A stretch of 64,000 bases of DNA, taken from contig NZ_CP027707.1 in NCBI RefSeq assembly GCF_003850345.1, forward strand, positions 2,108,001 to 2,172,000, in the 5' to 3' direction. Under the pieces are notes generated by a model that worked only from the letters and a program-made list of their open reading frames with translations, had not been told where the DNA came from and searched no databases. A program made the position numbers and the translations under genes. The stretch is from Pseudomonas chlororaphis subsp. piscium (GTDB lineage Bacteria; Pseudomonadota; Gammaproteobacteria; Pseudomonadales; Pseudomonadaceae). How positions within the stretch are numbered: position 1 is the stretch's first letter; every line of letters begins with the position of its first letter. Below are positions 15,257 through 24,239 of the stretch, in pieces.

Positions 15257-15479
15257 GGGGTGGCGCCTGGTCTTTGTGCGGCGGCTGCTCGGCCGTCGGC
15301 TGGCCCTGGGCCTCGTCGACCGCGGCGGTGTGCTTGGGGTCCTGGTCGTCGAACAGAATGCTATGGGCGGGGCCGTCGAGGTCGTCGTACTGACCGCTGT
15401 CGACCGCCCAGAAGAAGATGTAGATGGCGATGGCCACGATCAGCAACGCCGCCGGGATCATCACGTAGAGAGCTGGCAT
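15249..15479 (-). CDS. ccoS: cbb3-type cytochrome oxidase assembly protein CcoS
   Basis: A 76-residue protein with one N-terminal transmembrane helix ('MPALYVMIPAALLIVAIAIYIFFWAVDSGQYDDLDGPA', written here only as its key parts: a hydrophobic run then GQYDDLDGPAHSILFDD). The 'SGQFDDLEGPA..ILFDDD'-type motif is diagnostic of CcoS/FixS. It is needed for cofactor insertion into the oxidase. The tail is an acidic, Pro/Gln-rich stretch. It starts 24 bases after ccoI and overlaps the following membrane-protein gene. Confidence 0.95.
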   Translation of the reverse strand: MPALYVMIPAALLIVAIAIYIFFWAVDSGQYDDLDGPAHSILFDDQDPKHTAAVDEAQGQPTAEQPPHKDQAPPHA

Positions 15480-15503
15480 GGGTAGGCTCCATGCCCGCGC
15501 GGC

Positions 15504-17954
15504 TCAGGCCGGCAGCGGGCGAGTGTGGGGCGTGGCCTCGGCCTGGGGCTGACGCGGCAGGCGAGTCAGGCGCAGGGCATTGAGCACCACGGTCAACGAA
15601 CTGATGGACATGCCGATGGCGGCCCAAACCGGAGTGATCCAGCCGAGGGCGGCGAACGGCAGCATGAGGCCATTGTACAGCCCGGCCCACAGCAGGTTCT
15701 CGACGATTATCCGGCGTGTGCGGCGGGCCAGGCTGAAGGCCTGCACCAGCGCATCCAGGCGATTGGACAGCAGCACCGCATCGGCGCTGGTCTTGGCCAG
15801 GTCGGTGGCCGAGCCCATGGCCACGCTGATATCGGCGGCGGCCAGCACCGGCACATCGTTGACCCCGTCGCCGAGCATCAGCACTTTGCGGCCTTGGCGA
15901 TGCAGTTGTTGCAACACTTGCAGCTTGTCGTCCGGACGCAGGCCGCCGCGGGCTTCGTCGATGCCCAGTTCGGCGGCGACGCTGGCGACCATCGGCGAGC
16001 TATCGCCCGAGAGCAGCAGGGTGTTCCAGCCCCGCGACTTGCAGGCGGCCAGCAGCGCCGGCGCGTCGCTGCGCAGGCGATCGTCGAGGACAAACCAGGC
16101 CAGCGGCCCTTGGGTATCGCCCAGCAACAGCCATTGGCCGGCTCCGTCCGGTATCGCCGGGACCGCACAGGCGCTGAGCTCGCAGACGAAGGCGGGTTGG
16201 CCGATGCGCAGGCGTTGCTCACCCACCAGGCCTTCCAGGCCCAGCCCGGGCATGCTCAGGACTTCTTCTGCGGCTAGCGGCGCACGGCCGAAGGCCCGGG
16301 CAATCGGATGTTCGGAGCGGTTTTCCAGGGCGGCAGCCAGGCCCAGGCACTGCTGGCTGTCGAGGTCTCCCAGGGGGAGAATCGAGCGCAGGGCCAGGCG
16401 CCCTTCGGTGAGGGTGCCGGTCTTGTCGAAAATCACCGTGTCGATCTGGTTCAGGCCTTCGAGCACATGGCCGCGGGTCAGCAGCAGGCCGAGTTTGTGC
16501 AGGGTACCGGTGGCGGCCGTCAGCGCGGTCGGGGTGGCCAGGGACAGGGCGCAGGGGCAGGTGGCGACCAGCATGGCCAGGACGATCCAGAAGGCCCGGG
16601 AGGAGTCCAGTTGCCACCAGAGCAGGCCGATGGCGGCCGCGGCGATCAGGGAGAACAGCAGGAACCACTGGGCGGCGCGGTCGGCGATCTCCGCCAGGCG
16701 CGGTTTTTCCGCCTGGGCCCGGTCCAGCAGGCGCACGATGGCCGACAGGCGAGTGTCCTGCCCCAAGGCCAGGACTTCCACGGTCAGCGCGCCCTCGACG
16801 TTGAGGGTGCCGGCGGTGACCGCATCGCCGATGCTGCGCGGTTGCGGCAGGTATTCGCCGGTGAGCAGGGATTCGTCGATGCTCGACTGGCCATCGAGGA
16901 TCTTGCCGTCGGCCGGCAGGATGGCGCCGGGATGCACCAGCACCTTGTCGCCCAGGCGCAGTTCGCTGAGCAAGATGCGTTCGCTCTGGCCGTCGGCGCC
17001 CAGGCGCAGACACGAGGCCGGCAGCAGGTTGACCAGTTGTGCGGTGGCGGCGGCAGTGCGTTCGCGGGCGCGGCGTTCCAGGTAGCGCCCGGCCAGCAGG
17101 AACAGGGCGAACATGCCCACGGCATCGAAGTACAGCTCGCCGACACCGGTGATCGAAGTCCAGATCCCGGCGATATAGGCGGCGCCAATCGCCAGGGACA
17201 CGGAGACGTCCATGGTCAGGTGGCGGGTGCGCAGGTCGCGCAGGGCGCCCTTGAAAAACGGCGCGCAGCTGTAGAACACGATCGGTGTGGTGAGAAACAG
17301 CGCGACCCAGCGCAGGATGGTGTGCAGCTCGGGGCTCAGGTCGATATTGAATTCCGGCCAAGTGGCCATGGTCGCCATCATCGCCTGGAACCACAGCAGC
17401 CCGGCCACGCCCAGCTGACGCAGGGCCAGGCGGTTTTCGCTGGCCAGTTGCTCGGAGGCACGGTCGGCCTGGTAGGGGTGCGCGGCGTAGCCGATCAGGC
17501 GCAGTTCGCTGAGTACCTGGCTCAGCGGTAACTGGCTGTCGGCCCAGCGCACGTGCAGGCGATGGTTGGACAGGTTCAGCCGCGCCTCGGCCACCGCGGG
17601 CAGGCTGCGCAGGTGTTTCTCGATCAGCCAGCCGCAGGCGGCGCAGCTGATGCCCTCCATCAGCAGGGTGGTTTCGGCCAGCTCGCCCTCATGTCGGACG
17701 AAGGGTTGCTGCACATCCGCCCGGTCGTACAGTGCCAGTTCGTCCACCAGTTGCACCGGCAGGGCTTGTGGGTTGGCCGAGGCTTCGCTGCGATGGCTGT
17801 AGTAGCTTTCCAGGCCGCCGGCGACTATGGCTTCGGCCACCGCCTGGCAACCCGGGCAGCAGAACTCGCGGGGGGCGCCGAGCACGATGGCGGTGAAGCG
17901 GCTGCCGCTAGGAACGGGCAGGGCGCAGTGGTAGCAGGGCAGTGGCGTGGTCAT
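15504..17954 (-). CDS. ccoI: Copper-translocating P-type ATPase CcoI
   Basis: An 816-residue P1B ATPase that exports Cu+ to the periplasm for the cbb3 oxidase. In order: a Cys-rich N-terminal module (Cys7/Cys10 and Cys32-Cys33-Cys36), a heavy-metal-associated domain with Cys104/Cys107 ('GISCAACGW'), and membrane helices. The TGES-like actuator motif 'SLLTGEYLP' follows, then the CPC metal site at 466-468 ('TCPCALSLATP'), the phosphorylated Asp510 in 'DKTGTLTEG', and 'GDGVNDVPVL' in the hinge. The extra N-terminal cysteine module is characteristic of FixI/CcoI-type pumps rather than detoxifying CopA. It sits in the ccoG-H-I-S order, downstream of ccoH by 68 bases. Confidence 0.96.
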   Translation of the reverse strand: MTTPLPCYHCALPVPSGSRFTAIVLGAPREFCCPGCQAVAEAIVAGGLESYYSHRSEASANPQALPVQLVDELALYDRADVQQPFVRHEGELAETTLLMEGISCAACGWLIEKHLRSLPAVAEARLNLSNHRLHVRWADSQLPLSQVLSELRLIGYAAHPYQADRASEQLASENRLALRQLGVAGLLWFQAMMATMATWPEFNIDLSPELHTILRWVALFLTTPIVFYSCAPFFKGALRDLRTRHLTMDVSVSLAIGAAYIAGIWTSITGVGELYFDAVGMFALFLLAGRYLERRARERTAAATAQLVNLLPASCLRLGADGQSERILLSELRLGDKVLVHPGAILPADGKILDGQSSIDESLLTGEYLPQPRSIGDAVTAGTLNVEGALTVEVLALGQDTRLSAIVRLLDRAQAEKPRLAEIADRAAQWFLLFSLIAAAAIGLLWWQLDSSRAFWIVLAMLVATCPCALSLATPTALTAATGTLHKLGLLLTRGHVLEGLNQIDTVIFDKTGTLTEGRLALRSILPLGDLDSQQCLGLAAALENRSEHPIARAFGRAPLAAEEVLSMPGLGLEGLVGEQRLRIGQPAFVCELSACAVPAIPDGAGQWLLLGDTQGPLAWFVLDDRLRSDAPALLAACKSRGWNTLLLSGDSSPMVASVAAELGIDEARGGLRPDDKLQVLQQLHRQGRKVLMLGDGVNDVPVLAAADISVAMGSATDLAKTSADAVLLSNRLDALVQAFSLARRTRRIIVENLLWAGLYNGLMLPFAALGWITPVWAAIGMSISSLTVVLNALRLTRLPRQPQAEATPHTRPLPA

Positions 17955-18022
17955 CGCGGGTCTTTGTTCTGTGGGCGGACCTCATCGCCAGCAGGCGGCC
18001 TGCCGGCGATACTCGGAGGCGC

Positions 18023-18562
18023 TTACTTGTCCAGGTGTTCCGCGCCTTGCAGCGGTTCGTCACCCAGCAGCAGGTCCTTGTCGTGGCTGACCTGTTCTTC
18101 TTCGAACATACGCCAGGTCTTGTCGCCCTCGACCCCCAGCAGCTCGACAAAACGGCGGCCATCGACCTTGTCGCTCAGTTGGCCAATGTAGCGGCCTTGT
18201 TCGGTCTCGCTACGGGCGAGGGTGATCTTGCGGTCCTTTTCCGGCTGGGTCGGCGAGATCAGGTTCAGTTCCAAGGTGGCGGGCGCGCTGTTGCCGCTCA
18301 GGCGCAGGTCGACTTCGCCGGTGAGGTCGTCCAGGTGCACGCTGGCGCGCATTTGCAGGGTCTGGGCCAGCAGTTCGCGGTCCAGGGAGCGGTTGATGCC
18401 TTTGCCGGCCTCGTAGTAGTTGTCGTTGACCAGGTTGTCCGGGTTGTTCACCGCGATGGTCACCATGGACAGGGTCAAGGTCACCGAGCAGGCCAGGATA
18501 CCGATGATGATCCAGGGCCAGAGGTGCTTGTACCAGGGGCTTGTGGCGGTCGCTGCGGGCAT
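18023..18562 (-). CDS. ccoH: cbb3 oxidase assembly protein CcoH (FixH family)
   Basis: A 179-residue protein with a short cytoplasmic N-terminus ('SPWYKHLWPWIIIG'), one transmembrane helix at about 14-35 and a periplasmic beta-rich domain. 'NPDNLVNDNYYEAGKGINRSLDRELLA' is the FixH hallmark. The protein stabilises early CcoN/CcoQ/CcoP assembly intermediates. It starts 11 bases after ccoG ends, in the same transcript. Confidence 0.95.
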   Translation of the reverse strand: MPAATATSPWYKHLWPWIIIGILACSVTLTLSMVTIAVNNPDNLVNDNYYEAGKGINRSLDRELLAQTLQMRASVHLDDLTGEVDLRLSGNSAPATLELNLISPTQPEKDRKITLARSETEQGRYIGQLSDKVDGRRFVELLGVEGDKTWRMFEEEQVSHDKDLLLGDEPLQGAEHLDK

Positions 18563-18573
18563 GATGACTTCTC

Positions 18574-19992
18574 TTAACGAATTTGTGGGCCGATGAACCG
18601 GCTCTTGGCTTCAATGTGGACGCTTTCGTCGTCGGCGTCCTTGAGGATGAATTTCACCTCGTTGGTGCTCGACGGCAGTTGCTCCGGCGAGCTCGACAGC
18701 TCGACCGGCATGCTGACGATATCGCCGGCCGCCACCTTGATCTCGCGTCGGCCTTGCAGCTTGAGGTCCGGCAGGCCGGCGGCGTCCAGCACATAGGTAT
18801 GGTCGCGCTGGTCCTTGTTCATGATCTTCAGGCTGTAGACGTTCTCGATCCGGCCTTCGGCGTTCTCGCGATAGAGCACGCGGTCCTTGCTGACATCGAA
18901 GCCCACCAGCGAGCGCATGAAGAAGGCGGTGACCAGCAGGCTGATCATCGCCAGCAGCACCAGCGCATAGCCGATCAGGCGTGGACGCAGTTTATGGGTT
19001 TTCTGCCCGGACAGGTTGTGTTCGGTGGTGTAGCTGATCAGGCCGCGCGGGTAGTCCATCTTGTCCATGATGTTGTCGCAGGCGTCGATACAGGCGGCGC
19101 AGCCGATGCATTCGATCTGCAGGCCGTCACGGATGTCGATGCCGGTCGGGCAGACCTGCACGCACATGGTGCAGTCGATGCAGTCGCCCAGGCCCATGGC
19201 CTTGTAGTCGGCGCCTTTCTTGCGCGGGCCGCGACCTTCGCCGCGACGCGGGTCGTAGGACACGATCAGGGTGTCCTTGTCGAACATCACGCTCTGGAAG
19301 CGGGCGTAGGGGCACATGTAGATGCACACCTGTTCGCGCAGCCAGCCGGCGTTGCCATAGGTGGCGAGGGTGAAGAAGCCGACCCAGAAGTACGACCAGC
19401 CATCGGCCTGGCCAGTGAAGAAGTCGATGACCAGTTCGCGGATCGGCGAGAAGTAGCCGACGAAGGTCATTCCGGTGACAAAGCCGATCAGCAGCCAGAG
19501 GCTGTGTTTGCTGAACTTGCGCAGGAACTTGTTGGCGCTCATCGACGCCTTGTCGAGCTTGATGCGCTGGTTGCGGTCGCCTTCGGTGACCTTCTCGCAC
19601 CACATGAAAATCCAGGTCCAGACGCTTTGCGGGCAGGTATAGCCGCACCAGACGCGCCCGGCGTACACAGTGATGAAGAACAGGCCGAAGGCGGCGATGA
19701 TCAAAAGCCCCGACAGCAGGATGAAATCCTGGGGCCAGAAGGTGGCGCCGAAGATGAAGAACTTGCGCTCCGGCAGGTTCCACCAGACGGCCTGGTGGCC
19801 ACCCCAGTTGAGCCACACCGTACCGAAATACAGCAGGAACAGGGCCGCGCCGCCAACCATCCGCAAGTTGCGGAAGAGGCCGGTGAAGGCGCGTGTGTAG
19901 ATTTTTTCCCGAGAGGCGTAGAGGTCTACGCTGTTGTTCGAATTCTTGGCAGGAGGGGTAACGTCATGTACCGGAATCTGGTTGCTCATCAT
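18574..19992 (-). CDS. ccoG: cbb3 oxidase accessory protein CcoG (polyferredoxin)
   Basis: A 472-residue membrane protein with about five transmembrane helices and two [4Fe-4S] ferredoxin motifs ('CIDCTMCVQVCPTGIDIRDG' and 'CIGCAACIDACDNIM'), plus 'WCGYTCPQSVWTW' in a membrane segment. A periplasmic immunoglobulin-like C-terminal domain (FixG_C, about 355-472) follows. CcoG has been shown in other bacteria to reduce Cu(II) for oxidase assembly. Two adjacent ATG codons (19992, 19989) are possible starts. It is the first gene of the assembly operon; the promoter region upstream contains two ATCAATTGAY repeats. Confidence 0.96.
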   Translation of the reverse strand: MMSNQIPVHDVTPPAKNSNNSVDLYASREKIYTRAFTGLFRNLRMVGGAALFLLYFGTVWLNWGGHQAVWWNLPERKFFIFGATFWPQDFILLSGLLIIAAFGLFFITVYAGRVWCGYTCPQSVWTWIFMWCEKVTEGDRNQRIKLDKASMSANKFLRKFSKHSLWLLIGFVTGMTFVGYFSPIRELVIDFFTGQADGWSYFWVGFFTLATYGNAGWLREQVCIYMCPYARFQSVMFDKDTLIVSYDPRRGEGRGPRKKGADYKAMGLGDCIDCTMCVQVCPTGIDIRDGLQIECIGCAACIDACDNIMDKMDYPRGLISYTTEHNLSGQKTHKLRPRLIGYALVLLAMISLLVTAFFMRSLVGFDVSKDRVLYRENAEGRIENVYSLKIMNKDQRDHTYVLDAAGLPDLKLQGRREIKVAAGDIVSMPVELSSSPEQLPSSTNEVKFILKDADDESVHIEAKSRFIGPQIR

Positions 19993-20124
19993 TGCATCCC
20001 ACGGCAGTGGAGAAATGCCCCGGTCAGTACGTGCCGACCGCGATCAAATAGGGGTGTTGCAGTGGCGCAATGATACGCCTGTCGCTCTAGCTCAAGGGTG
20101 CGACCTTTGGTCGCGTTGGGGGAA

Positions 20125-20159
20125 ATCAATTGATGGTGTAATGACTTGAATCAATTGAC
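20125..20159. repeat. Paired ATCAATTGAY palindromes upstream of ccoG
   Basis: ATCAATTGAT (20125-20134) and ATCAATTGAC (20150-20159) are repeated at a 25-base period between vapC and ccoG. They contain TTGAT/ATCAA half-sites but in diverging order. On the minus strand TTGAT-TCAA-GTCAT spans one copy as a degraded ANR-like box. They may be regulator sites for ccoG; unproven. Confidence 0.4.
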
Positions 20160-20194
20160 TTGTGAATTATGGACGCTTTTCGCCGCGACCGCGT

Positions 20195-20605
20195 TCAATC
20201 GTTCCATGGGTTGAGCAGTCGCACACCGCTGGACTGGAAGTCGGCGATATTGCGGGTAACGACTGTCAGCCCATGTTCCAGGGCGGTCGCCGCAATCAAG
20301 GCATCGCATTCATTGCTGCGATCCGGAACATGCAATCGGGCGCAGCGCATGGCGATAGCGTGGTCAATGGCCAGGATTCGTCCGTCGAAAGCGGGCATCA
20401 CGCGCAGTTCCAGCCAGGCGCGCAGCAGCGCCCCTTGGGTGTGATCACGGCGTTCTAACCGCAGGATGCCGGTTTCCAGTTCCAATAACGTTATGACTGA
20501 CAAAAACAGGCTGGTTGGCGCCACGGTCTGAGCCCAGGCCACTACCTGGCGATCAGCGTTGGGCTTGCGTAATTCGGATACAACATTGGTATCGAGCAAA
20601 AACAT
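20195..20605 (-). CDS. vapC: PIN-domain toxin of a type II toxin-antitoxin pair (VapC-like)
   Basis: A 136-residue single PIN domain RNase. The acidic residues expected for Mg-dependent cleavage are visible: Asp5 in 'MFLLDTNVVSEL', a Glu in 'LLELETGILRL', Asp in 'NECDALIAATA', and the terminal 'VTRNIADF' Asp. Its start codon overlaps the antitoxin stop as TGATG, so the two are translationally coupled. The pair is wedged between ccoG and the terminator of the ccoN1O1Q1P1 operon, a place with no such module in the usual cco cluster. This suggests insertion. VapC relatives cut initiator tRNA or rRNA; the target here is unknown. Confidence 0.93.
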   Translation of the reverse strand: MFLLDTNVVSELRKPNADRQVVAWAQTVAPTSLFLSVITLLELETGILRLERRDHTQGALLRAWLELRVMPAFDGRILAIDHAIAMRCARLHVPDRSNECDALIAATALEHGLTVVTRNIADFQSSGVRLLNPWND

Positions 20606-20859
20606 CAGGACAGATCGATCTCGCGAGGAATGATGGTGGCGCGCTCTGTTTCGAAATCGATTTCAGGCGCTTCGGGCATGGCCAGCATGTCGACGATGCT
20701 GGTGTTCAGGCCACTCAGTTTTTCGTAGTCCTCAATGCTTAGCAGCACATGGGCGGGCCTGCCACGGTCGGTGATGATGACCGGGCCGTTTCTTGAGGCT
20801 TTTTTGGCACCACTTGTGTCCTGATTGAATTCGCGACTGGAGATGGTGATGGTAGCCAT
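20605..20859 (-). CDS. Phd/YefM-family antitoxin
   Basis: An 84-residue antitoxin. The N-terminal Phd/YefM DNA-binding fold starts 'MATITISSREFNQDTSGAKKAS' and continues 'GPVIITDRGRPAHVLLSIEDYEKLSG'. The C-terminal Asp/Glu/Pro-rich stretch ('MPEAPEIDFETERA') should wrap the toxin. ATG 20859 has GAGGGT 6 bases upstream; a longer frame to 20988 runs through a terminator and is rejected. The palindrome GTAGCAACGTTACTAC 27 bases upstream is a likely autoregulatory operator. Confidence 0.92.
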   Translation of the reverse strand: MATITISSREFNQDTSGAKKASRNGPVIITDRGRPAHVLLSIEDYEKLSGLNTSIVDMLAMPEAPEIDFETERATIIPREIDLS

Positions 20860-20885
20860 AGTCATACCCTCGACAAAAGTTTCAT

Positions 20886-20901
20886 GTAGCAACGTTACTA
20901 C
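20886..20901 (-). promoter_or_regulatory. Candidate autoregulatory operator of the toxin-antitoxin pair
   Basis: GTAGCAACGTTACTAC is a 16-bp palindrome with one mismatched pair, centred 34 bases before the antitoxin ATG. This is the usual place for Phd/YefM repression sites. Confidence 0.5.
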
Positions 20902-20966
20902 TCTAGGCGTGGAGGGGGCAATCTCAAGCGGGGGCGGAGCGACGGACGTAAGGGGAGAGGAAAATA

Positions 20967-21005
20967 AAAAGGCCCCGCCAATGTCCATTGGTGGGGCCTT
21001 TTTAT
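20967..21005. terminator. Bidirectional terminator after ccoP1
   Basis: AAAAGGCCCC-G-CCAATG / CATTGG-T-GGGGCCTTTT with A-run and T-run on opposite sides. It ends the ccoN1O1Q1P1 transcript (minus strand) and separates it from the toxin-antitoxin module. Confidence 0.9.
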
Positions 21006-21023
21006 TACCCGAAGGTGTCTGCC

Positions 21024-22001
21024 TTACTCGGCGTCCGCCGGCTTGTCACTGTGGGACAGGCTGTAGACGTAAGCGGCCAGCAGGTGAACCTTGTCGTTAC
21101 CTTGCAGCTGTTCCTGGGCAGGCATCTGGCCCTGACGGCCGTAACGGATGGTCTGCTGCAGTTGGGCGAAGCTCGAGCCGTAGATGAACGCGCCCGGGTG
21201 GGTCAGGTCAGGTGCGCCCATGGCTGGGGTACCTTTACCGGCCGGACCGTGGCACGCCACGCAGTTGGCGGCGAAGATCTTCTGGCCGTTGGCCGGATCG
21301 GCCTTGGCGCTTTCCGGCAGCTTGCGGCCATCGAGGTTGGTCAGCACATACGCCGCCACATCGCTGACGCCTTGCTCGCCGATGACTTCGGCCCAGGCCG
21401 GCATCACCGCGTGACGACCGCCCATGATGGTGGTCTTGATGGTTTCCGGCTCGCCGCCCCAGCGCCAGTCGGCGTCGGTCAGGTTCGGGAAGCCATAGGC
21501 ACCCTTGGCGTCGGAACCGTGGCAGACCGAGCAGTTGGAGGCGAACAGGCGGCCACCCATCTTCAGGGCTTGCGGGTCCTTGGCGACTTCTTCGATCGGC
21601 ATGGAGGCGAACTTGGCGAAGATCGGACCGAACTTGGCGTCCGACTTGGCCATTTCCTTTTCCCACTCGTGCACGCCGGTCCAGCCGGTCTGGCCGTTGG
21701 CGAAGGGGGTCTGCTTTTCGGTATCCAGGTAGTTGTAGCCTGGCAGGATGCCTTTCCAGTTACCCAGGCCCGGGTACAGCACCAGGTAACCCAGGGCGAA
21801 GACGATGGTGCCGACGAACAACATGAACCACCATTTCGGCAGCGGGTTGTCGTACTCCTCGATCCCGTCGAAGGAGTGGCCGACCGTCTCGTCGGTCTGC
21901 TCGGCGCGCTGGCCCTTGCGGGTCGACAGCAGCAGCCAGGTCAGGGCGAAAATGGTACCCAGACTGAGGACTGTGACGTACAGACTCCAGAACGTAGTCA
22001 T
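21024..22001 (-). CDS. ccoP1: cbb3 oxidase dihaem subunit CcoP (copy 1)
   Basis: A 325-residue membrane-anchored cytochrome c. Two N-terminal transmembrane helices (about 4-26 and 57-77) are followed by a periplasmic part with two CxxCH haem sites, Cys157-Cys160-His161 ('CSVCHGSD') and Cys247-Cys250-His251 ('[11 protein letters not shown]'). Distal Met ligands are in '[10 protein letters not shown]' and 'GRQGQMPAQ'. It passes electrons to CcoO/CcoN. Compared with copy 2 it has an extra segment at about 91-105. The start overlaps the ccoQ1 stop by 4 bases. It is the last gene of its operon. Confidence 0.97.
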   Translation of the reverse strand: MTTFWSLYVTVLSLGTIFALTWLLLSTRKGQRAEQTDETVGHSFDGIEEYDNPLPKWWFMLFVGTIVFALGYLVLYPGLGNWKGILPGYNYLDTEKQTPFANGQTGWTGVHEWEKEMAKSDAKFGPIFAKFASMPIEEVAKDPQALKMGGRLFASNCSVCHGSDAKGAYGFPNLTDADWRWGGEPETIKTTIMGGRHAVMPAWAEVIGEQGVSDVAAYVLTNLDGRKLPESAKADPANGQKIFAANCVACHGPAGKGTPAMGAPDLTHPGAFIYGSSFAQLQQTIRYGRQGQMPAQEQLQGNDKVHLLAAYVYSLSHSDKPADAE

Positions 22002-22183
22002 TCTTTGTTACTCCTAGAAGCTTGCTCGACGTGCTTGATGGCTTCGGGATCATCCGCGAACGGCAGCAAGGTGGCGTCTTCGAACTCGGACTTGCGCTTG
22101 GGGCTGAACACCCACAGCGCCAGGCCGATGAAGGCCACCATCACCACTACGGTGCCCAGGCCACGAATCATCCCGATATCCAT
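21998..22183 (-). CDS. ccoQ1: cbb3 oxidase small subunit CcoQ (copy 1)
   Basis: A 61-residue single-helix membrane protein. After '[11 protein letters not shown]' comes one hydrophobic helix ('[15 protein letters not shown]') and a charged tail ('[18 protein letters not shown]'), the standard CcoQ/FixQ layout. It stabilises the oxidase complex. It starts 5 bases after ccoO1 and overlaps ccoP1 by 4. Confidence 0.95.
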   Translation of the reverse strand: MDIGMIRGLGTVVVMVAFIGLALWVFSPKRKSEFEDATLLPFADDPEAIKHVEQASRSNKE

Positions 22184-22188
22184 CTAAA

Positions 22189-22797
22189 TCACCGTTTGCT
22201 TTTGATGATGGTGCCCAGGCCTTGCAGATAGGCCACCAGCGCGTCCATTTCGGTTTTGCCCTTCACGGCATCCTTGGCACCGGCGATGTCTTCGTCGGTG
22301 TAAGGGACGCCGAGCGTGCGCAAGACTTCCATTTTTTTCGCGGTGTCTTTGCCGTCGAGCTTGTTTTCTACGAGGAACGGGTAAGCCGGCATTTTCGACT
22401 CAGGTACAACGTTGCGCGGGTTGTACAGGTGCGCACGCTGCCAGTCATCGGAGTAACGGCCGCCAACGCGAGCCAGGTCCGGACCGGTACGCTTGGAACC
22501 CCACAGGAACGGGTGGTCCCAGACGCTTTCACCGGCGACCGAGTAGTGGCCGTAGCGTTCGGTTTCGGCACGGAACGGACGGATCATCTGCGAGTGGCAG
22601 CCGACACAGCCGTTGGCGATATAGACGTCGCGGCCTTCCAGTTCCAGGGCGGTGCGCGGCTTCATGCCTTCCACCGGCTTGTTGGTGACGTCCTGGAAGA
22701 ACAGCGGGACGATCTGGGTCAGGCCGCCGATGCTGACGGCGATGACCATGAAGAAGGCCAGCAGGCCGATATTCTTCTCTACTGCTTCATGCTTCAT
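22189..22797 (-). CDS. ccoO1: cbb3 oxidase monohaem subunit CcoO (copy 1)
   Basis: A 202-residue membrane-anchored cytochrome c. One N-terminal helix (about 9-31) is followed by the haem site Cys64-Cys67-His68 ('[21 protein letters not shown]') and a Met ligand in '[12 protein letters not shown]'. It shares the TGATG-type 1-base overlap with ccoN1. About 90% of residues match copy 2, with long stretches of identical DNA. Confidence 0.97.
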   Translation of the reverse strand: MKHEAVEKNIGLLAFFMVIAVSIGGLTQIVPLFFQDVTNKPVEGMKPRTALELEGRDVYIANGCVGCHSQMIRPFRAETERYGHYSVAGESVWDHPFLWGSKRTGPDLARVGGRYSDDWQRAHLYNPRNVVPESKMPAYPFLVENKLDGKDTAKKMEVLRTLGVPYTDEDIAGAKDAVKGKTEMDALVAYLQGLGTIIKSKR

Positions 22798-24239
22798 CAG
22801 TGAGCTCCAACTACAGAGATCTGAGCGGCGGCGTCGGCGTCAGCCGGGTTCGAGGCGCGAACGGTACGGAACACGTTGTACGCCATGAACAGCATGCCGG
22901 CGGCAAAGAACGCACCGCCCAGGGCACGCACGATGAAACCAGGATGGCTGGCCTGCAGGGCTTCGACGAAGGAGTAGGTGAGGGTGCCGTCATCGTTGAT
23001 TGCACGCCACATCAGGCCCTGGGTGATGCCGTTGACCCACATCGAGGCGATGTACAGCACGGTACCAATGGTAGCCAGCCAGAAGTGGGTGTTGATCAGG
23101 CCGATGCTGTGCATCTGCTGACGACCGAAGACTTTCGGGATCATGTGGTACAGGGCGCCGATCGAGATCATCGCTACCCAACCCAGAGCGCCGGCGTGTA
23201 CGTGGCCGATGGTCCAGTCGGTGTAGTGCGACAGCGAGTTGACGGTCTTGATCGCCATCATCGGACCTTCGAAGGTCGACATGCCGTAGAACGCCAGGGA
23301 CACCACCAGGAAGCGCAGGATCGGGTCGGTGCGCAGCTTATGCCAGGCGCCCGACAGGGTCATCATGCCGTTGATCATGCCGCCCCAGCTTGGCGCCAGC
23401 AGGATGATCGACATGGCCATGCCCAGGGACTGTGCCCAGTCCGGCAGCGCGGTGTAGTGCAGGTGGTGCGGACCAGCCCAGATGTACAGGGTGATCAGCG
23501 CCCAGAAGTGCACGATGGACAGGCGATAGGAGTAGATCGGACGCTCGGCCTGTTTCGGCACGAAGTAGTACATCATCCCCAGGAAGCCGGTGGTCAGGAA
23601 GAAACCTACGGCGTTGTGGCCGTACCACCACTGGATCATGGCGTCGGTCGCGCCCGAGTAGGCCGAGTAGGACTTGAAGAGGCTGACCGGCAGGGAAGCG
23701 TGGTTGACGATGTGCAGCATCGCGGTGACCACGATGAAGGCACCGTAGAACCAGTTACCCACATAGATGTGCTTGGTCTTGCGCTTGACGATGGTGCCGA
23801 AGAACACCAGACCGTAGGTGACCCAGACGATGGCCAGCAGGATAGCCAGAGGCCATTCCAGTTCCGCGTATTCCTTGGTGGTGGTGTAACCCAGCGGCAA
23901 GGTAACGATCGCGCCGACGATCACGGCTTGCCAACCCCAGAAGGTGAAGGCCGCCAGGCTGTCGGAAATCAGTCGCGTTTGGCAGGTTCGCTGCACGACG
24001 TAGTAAGAAGTGGCAAACAACGCACATCCACCGAAGGCGAAAATCACCAGGTTGGTGTGCAGCGGGCGCAGGCGTCCAAAGGTCGTCCATGGCAGACCGA
24101 AGTTCAACTCCGGCCAGACCAGTTGCGAGGCGATGAAGACACCGAGCCCCATGCCAAGGATCCCCCAGACCACCGTCATGATGGCGAACTGGCGGACTAC
24201 CTTATAGTTATAAGCAGTCGGACTGATTGCTGTGCTCAT
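22797..24239 (-). CDS. ccoN1: cbb3 oxidase catalytic subunit CcoN (copy 1)
   Basis: A 480-residue haem-copper oxidase subunit I with about 12 transmembrane helices, holding low-spin haem b and the haem b3-CuB oxygen-reducing site. His ligand regions are visible: '[16 protein letters not shown]', '[19 protein letters not shown]', '[17 protein letters not shown]' and '[14 protein letters not shown]'. ATG 24239 begins the family-typical '[19 protein letters not shown]'; the frame extends 55 codons further without homology. It is first in ccoN1O1Q1P1. By gene order (next to ccoG) it matches the P. aeruginosa cco-1 operon, which is expressed constitutively, in line with only a weak ANR site upstream. 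Confidence 0.97.
   Translation of the reverse strand: MSTAISPTAYNYKVVRQFAIMTVVWGILGMGLGVFIASQLVWPELNFGLPWTTFGRLRPLHTNLVIFAFGGCALFATSYYVVQRTCQTRLISDSLAAFTFWGWQAVIVGAIVTLPLGYTTTKEYAELEWPLAILLAIVWVTYGLVFFGTIVKRKTKHIYVGNWFYGAFIVVTAMLHIVNHASLPVSLFKSYSAYSGATDAMIQWWYGHNAVGFFLTTGFLGMMYYFVPKQAERPIYSYRLSIVHFWALITLYIWAGPHHLHYTALPDWAQSLGMAMSIILLAPSWGGMINGMMTLSGAWHKLRTDPILRFLVVSLAFYGMSTFEGPMMAIKTVNSLSHYTDWTIGHVHAGALGWVAMISIGALYHMIPKVFGRQQMHSIGLINTHFWLATIGTVLYIASMWVNGITQGLMWRAINDDGTLTYSFVEALQASHPGFIVRALGGAFFAAGMLFMAYNVFRTVRASNPADADAAAQISVVGAH

Noticed and set aside
20860..20988. Longer start for the antitoxin
   Set aside because: It would run through the bidirectional terminator after ccoP1, and the Phd/YefM fold begins at 20859, which has a good ribosome site.
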